DNA from: Paraburkholderia sp. PGU19
GTDB lineage: Bacteria > Pseudomonadota > Gammaproteobacteria > Burkholderiales > Burkholderiaceae
Assembly: GCF_013426915.1 (NCBI RefSeq)
Contig: NZ_AP023183.1
Location: 186,001-250,000, forward strand
Direction of reading: 5' to 3'
DNA length: 64,000 nt
Shown piece after piece: positions 17,880 through 26,740 of the stretch. Position 1 is the first letter of the stretch. Each line of letters starts with the position of its first letter. Under the pieces are notes generated by a model that was not told the origin of the DNA, did not search any database, and saw only the letters and a list, made by a program, of their open reading frames with translations. The translations under genes and the position numbers were made by a program.

Positions 17880-18809
17880 CTAATACACGCCTGGTACGCC
17901 CGGTGGACGGTTCTTGAAGCGTCGATGCACCCAGTAGTATTGCTCTGGAAACCTACGTATCTGCGTTTCAAGAAATTCGTTGATTCGACGTGCATCGAGC
18001 GTGTCGCTCGCCGATGGAAAGTCGCCCAGCGGCTCGAAGATGGTGAGCTTATATCCCTGGTAATCTGGTAGCACCTCGGTCACGAATGGTACAACCCGTG
18101 CCTGGGCGAGCCTGGCAAGGCGCGATACCGACGTGAGCGTGCACGCGGGAACGCCAAAGAACGGCACAAAAACAGAGTTGTGTACGCCGTGATCCATGTC
18201 CGCAGCGAGCATGACCGGCTTGCCTGAGCGTAGCAACCCAACGATCTTCTTGGCACTCGTTGACCGTTCAATCATCTCCGCGCCAAATCTGCCGCGTTGT
18301 CGCTTCGCCAGGTCGCATAGACGCGCGTTTGACATCCGCGTGTACAGTGAAGCTGCGGGCAACTGCGTAGAGTAGAGTATGCAGCCCACCTCGATGCTCA
18401 CAAAGTGAAAGCCCAGAAAGATGGTCGGTGGAGCATTCCTGTCTTCCAGATCGATTCGACTTTCGATGCGCACCAGCTTCAGTAGCGACTCCGCGCTGCC
18501 AAACCATTGAATGCCTCGTTCGACATAGCTTCGAATGACATGGCGAAAGTGGTTTCTCGCAAGCTCATCGTAGTCGGCTTCCGACTTGCCCGGAAAGCAC
18601 AGACGCAGATTGACAAGCACGATATGTTTCCGGGAGCTTGGAAGCGTGTACAGCATTGCACCGAGCGCGCTGCCAAGCCGCGCGACCAAGCCATAGGGAA
18701 GAACCGCAAAGAGGCGCAGCAGCGCGACAATGGCAACAAAGCCTGATCGCTCCAGGATAGTTCCCTGCTTGCGAGCGTCGTCGGCCGCAATTCGGATAGT
18801 TTTCGGCAT
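17880..18809 (-). CDS. LpxL/HtrB-family lipid A acyltransferase
   Basis: A 309-residue acyltransferase. LpxL enzymes add a secondary acyl chain to lipid A at the inner membrane. The protein shows the Burkholderia-type pattern: LFAVLPYGLVARLGSALG (membrane-associated N-terminal helix), HIVLVNLRLCFPGKS, HFRHVIRSYVERGIQWFGS, the catalytic H-x4-E motif in FLGFHFVSIEVG, the substrate loop PVMLAADMDHGVHNSVFVPF and the C-terminal YWVHRRFKNRPPG. The start MPKTIRIA is the nearest plausible ATG; no strong ribosome site is visible and a further upstream ATG adds 41 residues without family character. No other lipid A gene is nearby, so it is an isolated, perhaps accessory, copy. Confidence 0.9.
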   Translation of the reverse strand: MPKTIRIAADDARKQGTILERSGFVAIVALLRLFAVLPYGLVARLGSALGAMLYTLPSSRKHIVLVNLRLCFPGKSEADYDELARNHFRHVIRSYVERGIQWFGSAESLLKLVRIESRIDLEDRNAPPTIFLGFHFVSIEVGCILYSTQLPAASLYTRMSNARLCDLAKRQRGRFGAEMIERSTSAKKIVGLLRSGKPVMLAADMDHGVHNSVFVPFFGVPACTLTSVSRLARLAQARVVPFVTEVLPDYQGYKLTIFEPLGDFPSASDTLDARRINEFLETQIRRFPEQYYWVHRRFKNRPPGVPGVY

Positions 18810-19653
18810 TGATGGCCAATGATGTTTGCTGGACGACGTACCGTGGACGGCAGAAGGAGCGAAAACGTCAAGATCGCATCGCCATCGTATTGTCTGCGTT
18901 CGTGGCGCAGCGATTTCAAACAAGGACCGCACGCGCTACTTTTTGACAGGCTAGCTACCCTGGCACCATAGGTGTTTCTCCCGGGTGAAGCCAATTGTGC
19001 AAGCGATAGGTTGTAAGTAGGCACGCGATACGGGCCCCACTCGCGCCTCAAGGCGAAGCATCGGCACGCGAAGCATAAACTCTGGCGGGACGGTGCTTCG
19101 AGCTCGAATGGAGCCGAATGTGACTGACTGGGGCGCGCTAGGCTCGTGGATGTATCACGAGCGATAGCCGGACAGGAAAGCGCGCCCCCTTTTTCCGAAG
19201 GACGATGCGGAGCTGCACCGGCTTTTCTACCTGCGGACCGGCTGGTTTCTCGATTACAGGTCGCCGGTCGTTTAGCGTGTCCACGCACTTTGCGCTGCAT
19301 ATCTAAACGCGTGATAGTTGCGCAGTCGAACCGGGCGTCGATCCACATCTGGCTGGAAACTGAAAGCAGCCGTTCTGCTGACTGTAATTCTTGGGCGCCA
19401 GACCGATGGCGATAAAGCCGGCCGCGGGGATGATGACCGGAACGAGCCCGAGATGACGAGAAGAACTGTCTCGGTGAACTGGTTCAGCAGCGAACCGCCA
19501 TGTCCGAAAGACTGTCGTAGCCCGGGGCGTATGCGAGCCCATGCTCAGTTTTTGGAACTCCTTCCGGTGAAGGGGGCTTCTGCCCATGCCCTCGGCGGCG
19601 GCCGTCGTCTATGCTTCTTGCATTGATCACGTCATACGGCAACGGAGGGGACC
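18810..19653. other. Gene-free region
   Basis: Over 800 bases with no supportable gene. The long minus-strand frame here only continues out of the lpxL shadow and has no family pattern. Nothing recognisable. Confidence 0.4.
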
Positions 19654-19920
19654 ATGAGCCGCTGCTTTGCATGTGAAACCTTGGTAGGCATGCCTTCTTC
19701 TGTCGCCCCACACGCGTCACTGCAGCGGATCAAGGCGCCTATCATCGGCGCGCCTGGGAACGCTGTTACCCACTATCTTCAATACCGCTGTAGCGTTTGC
19801 GGCTCGTGGTTCCATCAGAACGATCTCGAAGGCTCTCCACCGGGTCTTTGGTCAGCCTGCGAAAGCGAGGCGAGTGTTGAAAACCAGGCAACTCAACTCG
19901 CCCCCCGGCGCGAGCGATAG
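19654..19920 (+). CDS. Small zinc-ribbon-like protein
   Basis: An 88-residue protein with a strong ribosome site (GGAGGGGACC directly before ATG). Two CxxC knuckles, CFAC at residues 4-7 and CSVC at about 45-48, are spaced as in a small zinc ribbon, with aromatic HYLQYRCSVCGSWFHQ around the second. The region between is Pro/Ala/Ile-rich and the C-terminus is charged (LAPRRER). No neighbours form an operon with it. Function unknown. Confidence 0.55.
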   Translation: MSRCFACETLVGMPSSVAPHASLQRIKAPIIGAPGNAVTHYLQYRCSVCGSWFHQNDLEGSPPGLWSACESEASVENQATQLAPRRER

Positions 19921-20026
19921 ATGCCGATCACCCAATTGCCGATCGATCGCGAACCCTTTCGCTCCATGCAGTGCAGCTTCTGGGTCTGTTGCAAAAACAC
20001 GGGTTCGACAACAAAGGAACGGCTCG

Positions 20027-20656
20027 CTACCTGAGACGCACAATGGCGTGAATAGCGGTTGTTAAAACGGGATCTGCTGGTGGCCATGACGTGAATGATT
20101 CAGGAGTTTCTGACCGGGCGGCGGGCGTGTTTGTGCATGCAAAAACACGCGCTCCACGGCCACCGTGCGCCGACGCAATGTACCGTGTGACCTGCAGTGT
20201 GTCATCGGCAAGCATTCCGCGTTTGGCAATGAGCACATCATTCCGACTCTTGTCCAGCCGTTCGGCCAGTTCTATCGCGGTAAGTTCGCTTCCATCCGCT
20301 AGGAGTGCGACGATGCGCTGCGGGAGTAGGCCAAACATACGCGGGGTCCGGTCCCGAGGCGAGGCCTTCGTTGGTTTTCGAGGCGTGGATGTCCTGCCTC
20401 TCATGGCGGTCAGGTCGTCTGCCCACTCCGTTTTGCCGTCCGATGGATTTCGCGCCCGATAACACCTTTGGTCGATATCGATTCGGCAAAGAGGGCTTTC
20501 GAAAATCGTCGATAACTGCTCAACGGTGAACCGTAGGCGCAGCGCACGCCATACCTCTTGCCATCCTTCGAACAGGCCGCTGCGGGCGATCTCATAAGCC
20601 GATTGCCTGATCGATTCACGTCTATCAACGACGTCCCAGTCCTTCGTCCGTTTCAT
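20027..20656 (-). CDS. Hypothetical protein with probable winged-helix segment
   Basis: A 209-residue protein starting MKRTKDWDVVDRRESIRQSA. The N-terminal 70 residues are helical (YEIARSGLFEGWQEVWRALR) and end CRIDIDQRCYRARNP, a pattern I associate with Burkholderiaceae hypotheticals. Residues about 105-160 (RIVALLADGSELTAIELAER then LDKSRNDVLIAKRGML) read as a winged helix: two helices with a turn followed by strands, QVTRYIAS and ARVFACTN. A DNA-binding role is inference. It stands alone amid gene fragments. Confidence 0.6.
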   Translation of the reverse strand: MKRTKDWDVVDRRESIRQSAYEIARSGLFEGWQEVWRALRLRFTVEQLSTIFESPLCRIDIDQRCYRARNPSDGKTEWADDLTAMRGRTSTPRKPTKASPRDRTPRMFGLLPQRIVALLADGSELTAIELAERLDKSRNDVLIAKRGMLADDTLQVTRYIASAHGGRGARVFACTNTPAARSETPESFTSWPPADPVLTTAIHAIVRLR

Positions 20657-21042
20657 GGCTGTGTCCGCGGCATATTGACAGACCGTCCTCTGCCCGGCAT
20701 ACGGGCCGTGTGCCCTTGGACCGGCTTCGCAGGATGTACCCGCGCGGCGATATGAAGCCTGCTACCGCCCAGGCGCGCGACCACTCCATTACGTGAGCCG
20801 CCACCGCCCATGACCTGGTGCGCATTTTCGATCCCGAATAAATGTACCTACGGCGAAACATATCGCGGGCGCGCACTTCGGCATATTGGACCAAAGTCCC
20901 ATTTCCTGCAAAAACACCCTGGATTCTGCGAATGTCGGTAACGCTTACCTTTACGTGGCAGCGAGATGCGTTTTCTATAAATCGATGCATCAGGGACATG
21001 CGAATGCCCAGCTCAACAGCCAAGCCGGAGCGGATGCGATTC
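20657..21042. other. Gene-free stretch before lysR remnant
   Basis: No supportable gene. It likely includes the former promoter region of the lysR fragment and the start region of the minus-strand hypothetical gene at 20656. Confidence 0.35.
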
Positions 21043-21276
21043 ATGGATCAGGTCGACGTGATGCGCGTCTTCATGCTAGCTGCCGAGAGTGGCAGCTTCC
21101 GGCGAGGGGCTGATGAGTCGCACGTGAGCAAGGCGCAGCTATGCCGCGCCGTTGCCTCGCTAGATGCACGTATGCAAACGCAATTGTTCACATGTGCCAC
21201 CCGGAAGATCTCGCTTAGGGGGCCGGCTTGCGCTACCTGGAGGGTATCCGAGAGTTTCTCGAAAGGCTTGACCTGC
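21043..21276 (+). pseudogene. LysR-family regulator, N-terminal fragment with frameshift
   Basis: Starts MDQVDVMRVFMLAAESGSF and continues as a LysR HTH (SHVSKAQLCRAVASLDARM, then TRKISLRG). Near 21218, in a run of five G, the frame shifts; the next frame gives AGLRYLEGIREFLERLD, the normal continuation of LysR linker helices. After about 21276 the similarity ends and a piece of kdpB begins. Only about 78 of roughly 300 residues remain, without the effector domain. Confidence 0.75.
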
Positions 21277-21297
21277 GCGGCGACAATGACTACGTCC

Positions 21298-21358
21298 GGC
21301 TGATCATCGTGGCGCTGATCCCGCTCGCATTGAAGGGCGTGAAGTATCGCCCGCTCGG
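21298..21358 (+). pseudogene. kdpB: kdpB fragment
   Basis: Twenty codons read [20 protein letters not shown], which is characteristic of the transmembrane part near the C-terminus of KdpB, the ATPase subunit of the high-affinity potassium pump. The fragment abuts lysR debris on one side and a kdpC piece on the other, consistent with an internal deletion of a former kdpBC unit. Confidence 0.75.
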
Positions 21359-21361
21359 CGC

Positions 21362-21597
21362 TACTTCCGGGGCCGGCTGTCTGCCACGACGCCGAACCCG
21401 TATAACGCTCAAGGCTTGGGCGGCTCGAACCTGGGACCGACCAACCCGGCGCTCGCCGATGAGGTCAAGGGGCGTCTCGCCGCGCTGCACGACGCAGACC
21501 CGTCGAACACGACGCCCGTACCGGTCGATCTTGTCACGTCGTCGGGCAGTGGCCTCGACCCGGATATTTCGCCGGCAGCGGCAGCGGCAGCGGCAGC
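21362..21597 (+). pseudogene. kdpC: kdpC fragment
   Basis: In the frame of base 21362 the translation reads [47 protein letters not shown], the diagnostic periplasmic part of KdpC, the assembly subunit of the potassium-transporting ATPase. The beginning (membrane helix) is missing, and the end dissolves into a short (CGGCAG)n repeat at about 21573-21597 where the family would read AAYQAARVA. With the kdpB piece it marks a deleted kdp operon. Confidence 0.85.
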
Positions 21598-21689
21598 GAA
21601 AAGCGATATCGGTGAGTCTTGCAAAAGCGGGGGGCGCGTTCCAGCACACAACGCCTGATCTAGGAGCGTACGGCTTCCGGGGCGAAGCC

Positions 21690-21904
21690 AAGCGGCACCA
21701 TCGGCCGCGCGGTGACAGTCATGGCGGACGTCGTGTCCGTTGATCCCAAGGCGAGAAGCATTGCGTTAAAAGGTCGTGCAGGCAGCGACGTTGACATCAA
21801 CGTCGAAAATCCCGACCGACTGAAAAATATCCGAAAGGGGGGATCACGTCGAGGGGGTTTATACCGAAGCCATTGCCATTTCCGTCACGCCCGGCACGAG
21901 ATAG
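21690..21904 (+). pseudogene. Fragment of a small periplasmic-type protein, frame-shifted
   Basis: Translation GRAVTVMADVVSVDPKARSI then LKGRAGSDVDINVENPDRL resembles the beta-rich C-terminal half of a family of small exported proteins in Burkholderiales. At about 21836, in a run of six G, the frame must shift by one to continue KGDHVEGVYTEAIAISVTPG to the stop at 21902-21904. The N-terminus with its signal peptide is absent. The family identity is by pattern memory only. Confidence 0.5.
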
Positions 21905-22032
21905 AAGCAGACGGATCTGGTTCTGCCCGATTGGGCAGATACTGAATCAGCGTGTAGGACCGCATGATCGACACGGTCGAGTCGGGTGGGCTCGCGGCGG
22001 CGGACGGAGCGAGCGAAAATGACGCTTCAATT

Positions 22033-22497
22033 TCAAGTTGCGGCTTGTTGACTCTCGTCGTCACGCATCAGTAGTACAGGACGCTTCGAAAGTCGCAGGA
22101 AACGTTCCGCGACACTGCCGAGCACCAGACGTCTCACGCCCCTGCGCCCGTGCGTACCCATTACAACGAGGTCCGCATGAAGCCGATCCGCCTGGCACTC
22201 GACAATGGAGGCGACATCGTCCGACAAGGCGGCGGGTTCAAGCAGCTCGGCGTGACACTCCACGCCAGCCGCGGCGCAGGCCTGCGCCGCTTCAACGAGC
22301 GCCGATCTTCCTTCCCTTCGCATGGCGTCCACGAATTCAGTGAGATCACGTTCGGGGTGCGAGAAAATGGGTGCATCATGCACGACGTGAACTGCATGCA
22401 CGACGCCATGGGCCGAGGCGGCGAGGCACACGGCTTCCCTGAGCGCCAGTCTAGACGACCCGCTTCCGTCGACGGCAACAAGAATGGTCCTGTACAT
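22033..22497 (-). CDS. Universal stress protein (UspA family)
   Basis: A 154-residue single-domain Usp protein, [20 protein letters not shown]. The ATP-binding signature G-2x-G-9x-G-S is present in [20 protein letters not shown], and the last strand PVLLMRD is typical. Length fits the family. Upstream ATGs add residues without family character. USPs of this type are induced by growth arrest or oxygen limitation in relatives; the sequence here does not reveal the regulator. It lies among gene remnants and a small unknown gene, so no operon partner is visible. Confidence 0.93.
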   Translation of the reverse strand: MYRTILVAVDGSGSSRLALREAVCLAASAHGVVHAVHVVHDAPIFSHPERDLTEFVDAMRREGRSALVEAAQACAAAGVECHAELLEPAALSDDVASIVECQADRLHADLVVMGTHGRRGVRRLVLGSVAERFLRLSKRPVLLMRDDESQQAAT

Positions 22498-22676
22498 CGC
22501 ACACATCTCCAATGTCAGCGTCCTTGATATCCCATCGACAGGCAACATGCGGAAGTCGTCGGGTCGGGCGCGACCAGCCGATTGCCGAAGCGTCGGCCTG
22601 ACTTCACTTCACATTACGTCAGTTGGTGAAATCCAGTAAGGAACTTTGCTCCGGTCAGGTCCCGGGGCGAACGACA

Positions 22677-22877
22677 TCATTGTTCCGATTGTTGTTGAAC
22701 GGCTTCGAGTGCAACGCATGATTGGTCCCGGCCGGCCGCGCGTTTGAGTCGAGGGGCTCCGGTTTTCTGATTTACCAGCCGCTCCTCCATGATCAATACC
22801 AATTCCACTTGCGATGCCTTCCCGTGAGTCCGACTGATTACCATGTCCAGATGCGTTTCGTCGCGATGTTTGAGCAT
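22677..22877 (-). CDS. Small hypothetical protein
   Basis: Sixty-six residues, MLKHRDETHLDMVISRTHGK onward, with GGAGG six bases before the ATG. The middle QVELVLIMEERLVNQKTG looks like strand-helix; the end is Gln/Glu-rich. No signal, no membrane helix, no family recognised. It lies upstream of and on the same strand as the stress protein gene (gap about 180 bp). Confidence 0.45.
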   Translation of the reverse strand: MLKHRDETHLDMVISRTHGKASQVELVLIMEERLVNQKTGAPRLKRAAGRDQSCVALEAVQQQSEQ

Positions 22878-23592
22878 TGCTGCCTCCATACGAGTGGTGA
22901 GTCTCGCCCCGATCCTGTGTGGTTCTATGTGCCTGAAAATCGTCGAAGATCCGGTTGAGGTGCTGTGTCGATCATAACGATGATTGTAAGATGTATGTAA
23001 GCTACGCAGCGTCGCCAATGAACGCTTAATTGCGTGTGCACACTCTGCAACGCTGGGAGGCCCTCGATAGCCTGGTCGTCGGCAACCCGCGCGTGGCGTC
23101 GTTTGTCTGGAGGATGCGACTGGCCATTGTCGGCAAGATGCGCCGGGCTGCAAGACTTTTGGCGCGGCGCATATTCCCGCTCAGCCATTTCGTAACAGCC
23201 AGCAAGCGTCCCGCCTCCAGCGACTCATTGGACCAAAGTCCAATACAACATCCAATTCAACGCGTATAGGCTGGAAACTGTCGGTTTTTCACCGGTAGTT
23301 CGAGACTCGACGTGAGACATGACTTCGAGGGATTCGAGCGGGCTGCGTTCTGGCTACATATCATTGTTGCCTGCGTTTTTCTGATGTTCCTTATCCGCGG
23401 TAAGGAACCCACGACTGGTGACTGGTTCGGAGTCGGATGGGAGAGACTTGCGATTGAGTTCCCCCCAGACTCTTTGCTTCCCGAGTCGACGCCCGGATCA
23501 TCCGGGCAGCCAGGCACGCAGGCACCAGCGACTTCTATGACCGGCAGGGACGCCTCGTTGTCTGCGACAGGAACCTGCCGGACGGAGTGGCC
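22878..23592. other. Region without a confident gene
   Basis: A frame from 23312 to 23596 encodes one hydrophobic helix (FWLHIIVACVFLMFLIRG) followed by a Pro/Ser-rich tail overlapping the next gene; it has no clear ribosome site and I do not call it. The rest shows nothing. A short TTGGACCAAAGTCCAA palindrome lies at about 23228-23243, and related TGGACTTTGGTCC occurs at about 32081-32093. Confidence 0.35.
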
Positions 23593-24975
23593 ATGATCAA
23601 TTGGAAGGCCCGATGGGCTAGAGCCTACTTGTTATGGCTGGTTCTGCCGGCCGCCATCCCCTCGTGCGCGGACCACGGTCCGGCGAGTCCCCCGCCATCA
23701 GGCCCCGCGTCATTGAGCACTGCGCCTAGCCCGGCTCAATCGGGCCCGGCGTCATTGAACACCGCGCCATCGGGCCCCGCACCATCAGGCCCGGCGGCGT
23801 CGGGCCCAGCGCCATTCAAGCCAGAGGAGATCGAAGCCCTCGTTGCGCCAATCGCACTTTACCCGGACTCCGTGCTGGCGCAGGTATTGATGGCGTCGAC
23901 CTATCCGCTGGAGATCGTACACGCTGCGCGTTGGGTGAAAGCGAATCCGAATGTCAAGGGCGACGCCGCCGTGAAGGCCGTAGAGAACCAGCCGTGGGAC
24001 ACGAGTGTGAAATCGCTGGTGGCATTCCCGCAGATACTTGAGCCGATGAATGACAAGATCGACTGGACCCAGAAGCTCGGCGACGCCTTTCTTGCGCAGC
24101 AAAAGGACGTCTTCGCCGCTGTGCAGCGCTTGCGGGCACACGCGAAGGAGTCGGGCAACCTCAAGTCGAACGAACAGCAGAACGTGATCGTCGAACAGGC
24201 ACCTGCTGGCAGCGCGCAGACCATCGTGAAGATCGAGCCCGCGAACCCGCAGGTGATCTATGTGCCCGCCTATGATCCGACTGTCGTGTATGGCGCGTGG
24301 AGCTATCCAGCCTATCCGCCTTACTACTGGCCGCCGTATCCCGCCTATTACCCCGGTTACTATCCAGGCGCAGCGCTCGCGACGGGCTTCGCCTTTGGCA
24401 TTGGCATAGCTGCCGCCGGTGCAATCTTCAGCGACTGCAACTCGTGTTGGGGTGGAGGCGACGTCAACATCAACGTCGACAAGGCCGCAAACATCAACCG
24501 CAACTTTGATCGCAGCAAGGTCCAGGGGCAAGGCGGTCGCTGGCAGCATGATGCGAGCCATCGCCAGGGCGTCGCCTATCGCGACAATGCCACGCGCGAT
24601 AAATTCGCCGGGCAGTCGCCGCGTGCCAGCACACGTGACCAGTATCGCGGCCGAGGCGACGCGGGTAACCGTCCCGGCACCAATGACCGGGCAGGGGCAG
24701 GCAATCGCGCAGCGACGGCAGACCGTTCTGCTGGCGCGAACCGGGGCGCGTCGAATCGCGCAGGAGGTGACGTGAATCGTGTCAGCAGTGGCGATCGCCG
24801 GGGCGGTTACAGCGGCGGACGCGACAACGCTTTCAACGGCGTGGGCACGAGCGGCCGCACCACGCAACGCAACTTCGACAGAGGCAGCTCGAGCATGCGG
24901 GGTTCAGGCGTTAACCGGCCCTCCGGTGGTGGAGGCATGCGTGGCGGCGGTGGATTCCGCGGCGGCCGGCGCTAA
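23593..24975 (+). CDS. DUF3300 domain-containing exported protein
   Basis: About 460 residues. I start at ATG 23593 (GGAG upstream). A signal-peptide-like N-terminus ends near PSCADHG. Residues about 30-75 are a Pro/Ala/Ser repeat with SGPAS-like units. The DUF3300 core follows (PEEIEALVAPIALYPDSVLA, YPLEIVHAARWVKANP, then NPQVIYVPAYDPTVVYG). A Tyr/Pro-rich segment and a hydrophobic Gly/Ala helix (FAFGIGIAAAGAIFSDCN) come next. The last 170 residues are Arg/Gly/Asn-rich low complexity. DUF3300 is uncharacterised and frequently sits directly before a DUF2950 gene, exactly as here (14 bp gap), so the two probably work together at the cell envelope. Confidence 0.9.
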   Translation: MINWKARWARAYLLWLVLPAAIPSCADHGPASPPPSGPASLSTAPSPAQSGPASLNTAPSGPAPSGPAASGPAPFKPEEIEALVAPIALYPDSVLAQVLMASTYPLEIVHAARWVKANPNVKGDAAVKAVENQPWDTSVKSLVAFPQILEPMNDKIDWTQKLGDAFLAQQKDVFAAVQRLRAHAKESGNLKSNEQQNVIVEQAPAGSAQTIVKIEPANPQVIYVPAYDPTVVYGAWSYPAYPPYYWPPYPAYYPGYYPGAALATGFAFGIGIAAAGAIFSDCNSCWGGGDVNINVDKAANINRNFDRSKVQGQGGRWQHDASHRQGVAYRDNATRDKFAGQSPRASTRDQYRGRGDAGNRPGTNDRAGAGNRAATADRSAGANRGASNRAGGDVNRVSSGDRRGGYSGGRDNAFNGVGTSGRTTQRNFDRGSSSMRGSGVNRPSGGGGMRGGGGFRGGRR

Positions 24976-24989
24976 GGAGAGGGGGAATC

Positions 24990-25919
24990 ATGGCTTTCCG
25001 TTCATGCGTCTTCCAGCAGTGGCTGACGCCCACACTCGCGAACCTTGCGGCCGCAGCCGTCCTGTCGGTCGCGATGGCGCCAGCGGTGCACGCTCAAATG
25101 AACTTCAGTTCGCCGGAAGCGGCGATGAACGCCTTTGGAGACGCTGTCGTGAAAGACCGCGAGGACGCGTTGCGCAAGATCTTCGGCAACGACTTCCGTG
25201 ATCTGATACCACCGGTTGGTGGCGAGCTGCGAGATACGTTTGTCGCGGAATGGGCAAGGTCCCACACTATCGGGCCGACGGTTAAGGGGCGCGCGCACAT
25301 CGTCGTGGGCGACAACGGCTGGACGTTCCCGATACCACTCGTGAAGAGCAGTAAAGGTTGGCACTTCGATACCAGCGCCGGCGCTGAAGAAATGCGATTG
25401 CGGCGCATCGGACGCAACGAACTGGCCGTCATTCAGACGATGCTCGCAATCTACGATGCGCAGCGCGAGTACGCGCAGACTAATCACGATGGCGAGGGTG
25501 TCCTTGCCTATGCATCAAGGATGGTTAGTTCGCCCGGCAAGCATGATGGTTTGTACTGGCCTACTGGGCCGGATGGCACTCCAAGTCCGCTAGGTGATGC
25601 CTTCGTTGATGCCAGTTCGCGCAACGCGAAGAATGCGGGCTACTACGGGTACCACTACAATCTGCTCGAGTCACAAGGATCCCACGCGCCCGGCGGTGCC
25701 TATGACTACGTTGTGCGGGACAAGCTCTTCGGCGGGTTTGCCGTCATTGCATGGCCGGTGAAATACGGCGACACGGGGATCAAAAGTTTCATGGTGAGCC
25801 ACGCCGGACAGGTCTATCAGCGCGACCTTGGGCCGGAGAGTGCCGCCAAGGCTGAGGACACGAAGTCGTTTGACCCGGGCCCCGGCTGGAGCAAAGTGCC
25901 CGATGCCGATCTTCAGTAA
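24990..25919 (+). CDS. DUF2950 domain-containing exported protein
   Basis: A 309-residue protein with ribosome site GGAGAGGGGG before ATG. Signal peptide with AxA cleavage site (MAPAVHAQ). The DUF2950 pattern is clear: FSSPEAAMNAFGDAVVKDR, LVKSSKGWHFDTSAGAEEM, RRIGRNELAVIQTMLAIYDA, DGLYWPTGPDGTPSPLGDAF, then GYYGYHYNLLESQG and a C-terminal VPDADLQ. Most likely co-transcribed with the preceding DUF3300 gene. The fold resembles a lumazine-like pilin-type periplasmic protein in my reading, but that is uncertain; the biochemical role is unknown. Confidence 0.92.
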   Translation: MAFRSCVFQQWLTPTLANLAAAAVLSVAMAPAVHAQMNFSSPEAAMNAFGDAVVKDREDALRKIFGNDFRDLIPPVGGELRDTFVAEWARSHTIGPTVKGRAHIVVGDNGWTFPIPLVKSSKGWHFDTSAGAEEMRLRRIGRNELAVIQTMLAIYDAQREYAQTNHDGEGVLAYASRMVSSPGKHDGLYWPTGPDGTPSPLGDAFVDASSRNAKNAGYYGYHYNLLESQGSHAPGGAYDYVVRDKLFGGFAVIAWPVKYGDTGIKSFMVSHAGQVYQRDLGPESAAKAEDTKSFDPGPGWSKVPDADLQ

Positions 25920-25945
25920 TGCAGGCTAGCGTCCAGGGCCCTGCC

Positions 25946-26070
25946 ATGCGTGTTCTGTCCGTGAGCCTGCGCGCGGCCGAGGGCGTGGATGTGTCGGTAA
26001 TGGCCGAGCAATTTGGCGGCGGCGGGCATCTTGGCGCGGCCGCGTTCCGCTGCCGCTGGGCACCGCGCGA
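25946..26070 (+). pseudogene. DHHA1-domain fragment of a DHH-family phosphoesterase
   Basis: The translation VLSVSLRAAEGVDVSVMAEQ then FGGGGHLGAAAFRCR matches the end of DHHA1 domains, whose substrate loop is GGGGHxxAAG. Nothing upstream encodes the DHH catalytic half; the DUF2950 gene ends just before. The fragment is therefore a leftover, although it is still in an open frame ending at 26119. Confidence 0.65.
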
Positions 26071-26142
26071 GCGGACAGGTTCTTCGAACATAGGAGCGCG
26101 GGTGCATACGATGCCGTGATGCTGTTCGCCGCAAGCATCAAC

Positions 26143-26631
26143 TCAACACATTCGACCTGACGAGTGGGTTTCATCTTTAGAGGTATGCGTAAGCGACGGC
26201 GAAAATTGCTGGTCCTTCAGAAGCGCAATCGCCTCGGGACACGGTCCGTCGAGCAGCGTTATCTTGGCGGCGATCTGGTCGATTTTCACATCGAGCGCCT
26301 TGGCAAGCCGCAGGGGCGGTATGCCACGCTCGATCGCCCTTCGAATCATTAAATGTTCCTGGACGGACGCAAGCCGGTTAAGCCTGTTGTTGTATGTATA
26401 TGCCTCGTCATCGGTAGCGACCAGACACATGACCTTCACTTGCCCAAGTTCCCGGAGAGCAACGAGCCGTAGGTGGCCGTCAAGCAAAGTATATTTGCGT
26501 GATCGCTCGTCCGCGGCAGTCACGGACAGCAGTTCAATCCGACCGCTATCGCGAGATGCTGCTGGATGCGGCGCCATGGCGGCGCATGGCTGGATCGTGA
26601 AGCGGCTCTGCAAAGGACTGACGTTGGACAT
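26143..26631 (-). pseudogene. Truncated RepB/ParB-like partition protein
   Basis: The translation reads SRKYTLLDGHLRLVALRELG, CLVATDDEAYTYNNRLNRLA, SVQEHLMIRRAIERGIPPLR, AAKITLLDGPCPEAIALLKD. This is the ParB-like nuclease fold plus HTH of the RepB_C-type family, usually found as tandem genes on plasmids and islands. The reading ends 20 residues after LLKD with unrelated sequence, where the family continues for about 100 more residues. I place the start at MSNVSPLQSRF (26631); an upstream extension is possible. Probably not functional for partition. Confidence 0.65.
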
Positions 26632-26740
26632 GGATGCTGAAGCTATCGTCCGGCCGAACGGAAGACGCACGCCAGCCTTAGGTGCACCTAACCGGAAACA
26701 TGCATGAAAGTCAAAGTCCCCCATTACCGAGGAAAAGTGC

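Noticed and set aside
18479..19348. 289-codon minus-strand frame upstream of and overlapping lpxL
   Set aside because: Overlaps lpxL in another frame, no motif, and its upstream half has no coding character.
23312..23596. Possible small one-helix membrane protein
   Set aside because: One hydrophobic segment but no ribosome site, a low-complexity tail and overlap with the DUF3300 start; not enough to call.
23700..23820. Short spaced repeats looking like a CRISPR array
   Set aside because: They encode Ser-Gly-Pro-Ala units in the DUF3300 protein; spacing and length do not fit CRISPR.
23785..24867. 360-codon minus-strand frame opposite the DUF3300 gene
   Set aside because: Shadow of a repetitive, GC-rich coding region.
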